A stretch of DNA of 9,132 nucleotides from Pseudomonas sp. (GTDB lineage Bacteria > Pseudomonadota > Gammaproteobacteria > Pseudomonadales > Pseudomonadaceae): positions 1 to 9,132 of the forward strand of contig JAQZAY010000137.1 of assembly GCA_029239415.1 (NCBI GenBank), written 5' to 3'. Positions 6,718 to 9,132 of this stretch are shown here, piece by piece. The position numbers and the translations under genes are program-made. A model generated the notes under the pieces. The model saw only the letters and a list, made by a program, of their open reading frames with translations, was not told the DNA's origin and searched no databases. Position 1 is the stretch's first letter; each line of letters begins with the position of its first letter.

Positions 6718-7272
6718 ATGAAATTCTGCAGCGAATGCGGCCAGCCAGTGATCCAGCGCATTCCCGAGGGCGATAGCCGCCTGCGGTTCGTGTGCGGGCA
6801 CTGCCATACCATCCATTACCAGAACCCCAACATCGTCGCCGGCGTACTGCCCACCTGGGGCAGCCGGGTCTTGCTGTGCCGGCGCGCCATCGAGCCGAGA
6901 CGGGGCTACTGGACCCTGCCGGCCGGTTTCATGGAAAACGGCGAGACGCTGGAACAGGCTGCCCGTCGCGAAACCGTCGAGGAGGCCTGCGCGCGGGTCG
7001 GGCCGACGAGCCTGTACCAGTTGTTCGACTTGCCGCACATCAACCAGGTGCATGTGTTCTTCAGGGCCGAGCTGGCCGACCTGGACTTTGCCGTGGGCAT
7101 CGAGAGCCTGGAGGTGGGCCTGTTCGAGGAAAACGAGATTCCCTGGGACGAGCTGGCTTTTCGCACCGTCACGCGTACCCTAGAATGCTACTTCCGCGAT
7201 CGCATCGAGCAGCACTACCCCATAGGCAGTGAGTACTTGCCGCCGATGAACGTCTCGTCGTCCAAATCCTAG
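6718..7272 (+). CDS. Nudix hydrolase with N-terminal zinc ribbon
   Basis: A 184-residue cytosolic protein. Residues 1-35 form a zinc ribbon with two CxxC knuckles: C4/C7 (FCSECG) and C26/C29 (VCGHCH). A Nudix fold follows, with a near-perfect box starting at G70 (PAGFMENGE, E76) and continuing RRETVEEAC (84-91), in which the usual late glycine is C91. R84, E85, E88 and E89 keep the metal-binding pattern. The Nudix_N_2-type ribbon plus this core resembles the group that includes plant NUDX23, which cleaves FAD and ADP-ribose; the exact substrate here is not determinable. The ATG at 6718 has AGGAAAG upstream (6703-6709). The next gene starts 12 bp after the stop, so the two are probably co-transcribed. 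It diverges from the CoA-type Nudix operon across 135 bp. Confidence 0.93.
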   Translation: MKFCSECGQPVIQRIPEGDSRLRFVCGHCHTIHYQNPNIVAGVLPTWGSRVLLCRRAIEPRRGYWTLPAGFMENGETLEQAARRETVEEACARVGPTSLYQLFDLPHINQVHVFFRAELADLDFAVGIESLEVGLFEENEIPWDELAFRTVTRTLECYFRDRIEQHYPIGSEYLPPMNVSSSKS

Positions 7273-7284
7273 GGGTCCCGATTC

Positions 7285-7827
7285 ATGCGTTGGTTGCTTG
7301 CCCTTTTCTGCCTTGCCGTGGCTTCGGTGTCCCAGGCCGCCTACACCGAGACCATCATCCGCAAACCCGTGGACGACCTGCCGCCGGCCACGACAAGCAT
7401 GTCGAGCATAGACAAGGTGCTGGTGATCAAGTCCGAGCGCCGACTGCAGCTGATCAGCCGCGGCGAGCCGCTCAAGACCTACCGCATCTCGCTGGGCAAG
7501 CAGCCTCTGGGAGCCAAGGAGCGCGAGGGCGACAAGCGCACCCCCGAGGGCTTCTACTGGCTCGACTGGCGCAAGGTCAGCACCCGCTACAACCTGGCCA
7601 TGCACGTGTCCTACCCCAACATCAGCGACTCGGCCAAGGCGCGCCGCGAGGGCCTCGAGCCCGGCGGCATGATCATGATCCACGGCACCCCGCTGGACGA
7701 GGAGTACCCGGAATGGTACTTCCACACCCTGGACTGGACCGAAGGCTGCATCGCCATGCGCAACGACGACATGCGCGAAGTCTGGAGCCTGGTCAAGGAC
7801 GGCACGATGATCGAGATCCGTCCCTGA
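7285..7827 (+). CDS. Exported L,D-transpeptidase (YkuD) domain protein, YafK-like
   Basis: A 180-residue protein with a signal peptide (MRWLLALFCLAVASVSQA, cleavage likely after residue 18 or 19), so it acts in the periplasm on peptidoglycan. The YkuD domain covers about residues 43-179: VLVIKSERRLQLI (45-57), ISLGKQPLGAKEREGDKRTP (68-87), H133 in MIHGTP, and the catalytic segment TEGCIAMRN with C155 and R159. The GxKEREGDxRTPEG stretch and short length resemble the COG3034/YafK group. Members of that group form or cut peptide links at meso-DAP; YafK itself is reported to detach Braun lipoprotein. Which activity applies here is open. The ATG at 7285 is preceded by AGGGG (7271-7275) overlapping the TAG stop of the Nudix gene, indicating coupling. 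Confidence 0.93.
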   Translation: MRWLLALFCLAVASVSQAAYTETIIRKPVDDLPPATTSMSSIDKVLVIKSERRLQLISRGEPLKTYRISLGKQPLGAKEREGDKRTPEGFYWLDWRKVSTRYNLAMHVSYPNISDSAKARREGLEPGGMIMIHGTPLDEEYPEWYFHTLDWTEGCIAMRNDDMREVWSLVKDGTMIEIRP

Positions 7828-7867
7828 CGTCCTAGGACGCAGCGGTAGGATGTAGGACGCGCCCTAC
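7828..7867. repeat. Cluster of TAGGA(C/T)G repeats and two palindromes
   Basis: Directly after the YkuD stop codon lies the perfect 12-bp palindrome CGTCCTAGGACG (7828-7839). A second, 16-bp near-palindrome follows, GTAGGACGCGCCCTAC (7852-7867), with one mismatched pair. TAGGACG, TAGGATG and TAGGACG occur as direct repeats at 7833, 7846 and 7853. No T-tract follows, so it is not a standard terminator. It could be an operator array for the downstream tpsB gene, an RNA-level 3' structure of the YkuD transcript, or a repeat element. It does not match the P. putida REP core as I know it. Confidence 0.6.
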
Positions 7868-7934
7868 CCAAGATAGTTACCTTCCCGACGCGCGGTTCAG
7901 CTTGACCCCGCATCCAGACGGTTATCGCCATTCA

Positions 7935-7940
7935 TAGAAT
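7935..7940 (+). promoter_or_regulatory. -10 box candidate for the TpsB gene
   Basis: TAGAAT matches TATAAT at five of six positions and lies 43 bases before the ATG. The 16-18-base spaced -35 positions are poor (TCCAGA, ATCCAG, CATCCA), and the nearest TTGACC (7902-7907) is 27 bases away. A good -10 without a -35 suggests an activator-dependent promoter; the TAGGACG cluster lies about 70-105 bases upstream of this box. Confidence 0.4.
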
Positions 7941-7948
7941 CCACGCAG

Positions 7949-7965
7949 ACGAGTAGCCCACTCGT
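7949..7965 (+). promoter_or_regulatory. Leader hairpin upstream of the TpsB start
   Basis: ACGAGT-AGCCC-ACTCGT forms a perfect six-pair stem with a five-base loop, ending 18 bases before the ATG and just upstream of the GGGA Shine-Dalgarno (7973-7976). If transcription starts near 7947 this would be the very 5' end of the mRNA, where a stem could protect the transcript or influence ribosome loading. Short enough to be chance. Confidence 0.35.
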
Positions 7966-7983
7966 GCCCTGCGGGATTCCCTC

Positions 7984-9132
7984 ATGTCCAAGCTACCCAT
8001 GCGCTGCGCCGTCCGGCGCTTTCACTGCCTGTTGCTCGGCCTGCTGCTCGGCCTGCCGATGGCCCCGCGGGCCCTGGCCGATGATCTGGCCAGCCAGCCA
8101 CTGCGCGACCAGCAACAGCAGTTGCAAAGACTCGAACACGAGCAGCGCCTGCGCCGATGGCAGCAGCGTGGACGGGACGTCGAGCCGCAGCCTGCGCAGG
8201 ACCTGGCCACGACGGACGCCAGGTGCTGGCCCGTCTCCGGCGTGCGCCTTTACGGCAACCGGATACTCTCGACGCAGGTGCTCGATGGCCCGGTGAGGCT
8301 GGCGCTGCGTCCCTGCATGGATGTGGGCGCCATCAACGGCCTGCTCAAGGCCATCACCCAGCGCTACGTGGAGGCGGGCTACCCGGCCAGCCGACCGCTG
8401 CTCCTGCGCCAGCCCAGCCCCGGCGCGCCGCTGGATATCCGGATCGTCGAAGGTTTTGTCGAGTCGATCGAGCTGCCGGACCGCGACCAACCCTTGTCGT
8501 TGCGCGGTGCATTTCCGGGACTGCTGGGCGAGCCGTTGTACCTGCCCGACCTGGAGCAGGGACTGGATCAGCTCAACCGGCTGCCAGGCTTTGACGTGGG
8601 CATCGATCTGCTCCCAGGCGAGCTGGAGGGCGGCACGCGGGTGATCGTGCAACCGCAGCGCAGCGCACGGCGCTGGCGCTTCAACAGCACCTTCGACAAC
8701 CTCGGCAGCGACTACCTCGGGGTTCACCGGCTGTATTCCAGCCTATCGATCGACAGCCCCTTCGCGGAGAACGGCAGCCTCTGGCTGATTTTCCACAAGA
8801 CCGCGGGCGGGGCCTTGGGCAGCAGTGCCGGCCCTGCCGTTCGCTACGATGTTCCCTATGGGCCGTGGAGCTTCGCGCTGACAGCCATCGCGGTTGACAG
8901 CCGGGCCATCACGCGCAAGCCGCGCCACGTTCTGGAAGGGAACACCCGGTCGTATCAACTCGATGTGGAACGGATGCTGTGGCGCAATCGGCGAGCCATG
9001 TTCAGCACACGCCTGCGGCTCAACCACAAGCAGCTCGACAATCGCATCGACCGGGTACGCATCGGCAATCAGAGCGCCAGGCTCAGCAACATCGAAGTGG
9101 GCCTTGACCTGCTATGGCTCGAAGATGGCCTC
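7984..9132 (+). CDS. Two-partner secretion TpsB transporter (ShlB/FhaC/HecB family), 5' part
   Basis: An open frame of 383 codons running off the right edge. A signal peptide with arginines and a LLLGLLLGL core ends at ALA-DD (cleavage after residue 32). A glutamine-rich helix follows (RDQQQQLQRLEHEQRLRRWQQ, 41-61), like the plug helix H1 of FhaC. POTRA1 is at about 81-158, starting CWPVSGVRLYGNRIL, with a probable C81-C111 disulphide and VEG at its end. POTRA2 is at about 159-223 (VESIELPDRD to VIVQP). From about 230 the alternating pattern (RWRFNSTFDNLGSDYLG) begins the 16-strand outer-membrane barrel. The conserved VRGY loop lies beyond the window. Such proteins recognise the TPS domain of a large TpsA partner (haemagglutinin, adhesin, haemolysin or CdiA toxin) in the periplasm and export it. 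The ATG at 7984 has GGGA seven bases upstream; M6 is a less favoured alternative. No partner gene is in the window. Confidence 0.93.
   Translation, partial: MSKLPMRCAVRRFHCLLLGLLLGLPMAPRALADDLASQPLRDQQQQLQRLEHEQRLRRWQQRGRDVEPQPAQDLATTDARCWPVSGVRLYGNRILSTQVLDGPVRLALRPCMDVGAINGLLKAITQRYVEAGYPASRPLLLRQPSPGAPLDIRIVEGFVESIELPDRDQPLSLRGAFPGLLGEPLYLPDLEQGLDQLNRLPGFDVGIDLLPGELEGGTRVIVQPQRSARRWRFNSTFDNLGSDYLGVHRLYSSLSIDSPFAENGSLWLIFHKTAGGALGSSAGPAVRYDVPYGPWSFALTAIAVDSRAITRKPRHVLEGNTRSYQLDVERMLWRNRRAMFSTRLRLNHKQLDNRIDRVRIGNQSARLSNIEVGLDLLWLEDGL

Noticed and set aside
7267..7836. TCCTAGG on both sides of the YkuD gene (7267-7273 and 7830-7836) as possible element ends
   Set aside because: Only seven bases, one copy is part of a stop codon plus Shine-Dalgarno, and the gene fits its operon context, so there is no sign of insertion.
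7894..7914. GGTTCAGCTTGACCCC, resembling a tRNA T-arm
   Set aside because: The loop does not fit GTTCRANYC and no acceptor, D or anticodon arms are present around it.

Overview
The window looks like core chromosome of a fluorescent Pseudomonas, most likely the P. putida group. It is GC-rich, with dense short-spaced genes. The order ffh - ypjD-like - CorB/CorC-like - MFS - purT - DUF1289 - gamma-carbonic anhydrase - Nudix - Nudix - L,D-transpeptidase matches, as far as I recall, the neighbourhood of ffh and purT in P. putida and P. aeruginosa. No tRNA, rRNA, CRISPR array or insertion sequence is visible.

Left part (1-3858): the first 27 codons of ffh (SRP GTPase) run off the left edge on the minus strand. 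Divergently on the plus strand lie an eight-helix CcsA/YpjD-like membrane protein and, 11 bp later, a CNNM/CBS/CorC-HlyC protein. These two look like one transcription unit. After a 262-bp gap comes an MFS transporter of the metabolite:H+ symporter (MHS) type.

Middle (3887-6582, minus strand): purT converges on the MFS gene and has its own extended -10 promoter candidate. Behind it is a compact three-gene operon, transcribed CoA-type Nudix -> gamma-carbonic anhydrase -> DUF1289. The last two genes are 2 bp apart, and the DUF1289 Shine-Dalgarno lies inside the carbonic anhydrase gene.

Right part (6718-9132, plus strand): a zinc-ribbon Nudix hydrolase, divergent from the CoA-type Nudix gene, is followed 12 bp later by an exported YkuD-domain protein. 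A 156-bp intergenic region then carries an unusual cluster of TAGGACG-type palindromes, a good -10 box and a leader hairpin. It leads into a TpsB/FhaC-type outer-membrane secretion protein with signal peptide, plug helix, two POTRA domains and the first part of the barrel. This gene is cut by the window end.

Most genes are housekeeping: protein targeting, purine synthesis, cofactor clean-up and cell wall. The most likely accessory system is the two-partner secretion locus entering at the right edge, possibly an adhesin or contact-dependent inhibition system, together with the palindrome cluster in front of it. I see no clearly new multi-gene system fully inside the window.
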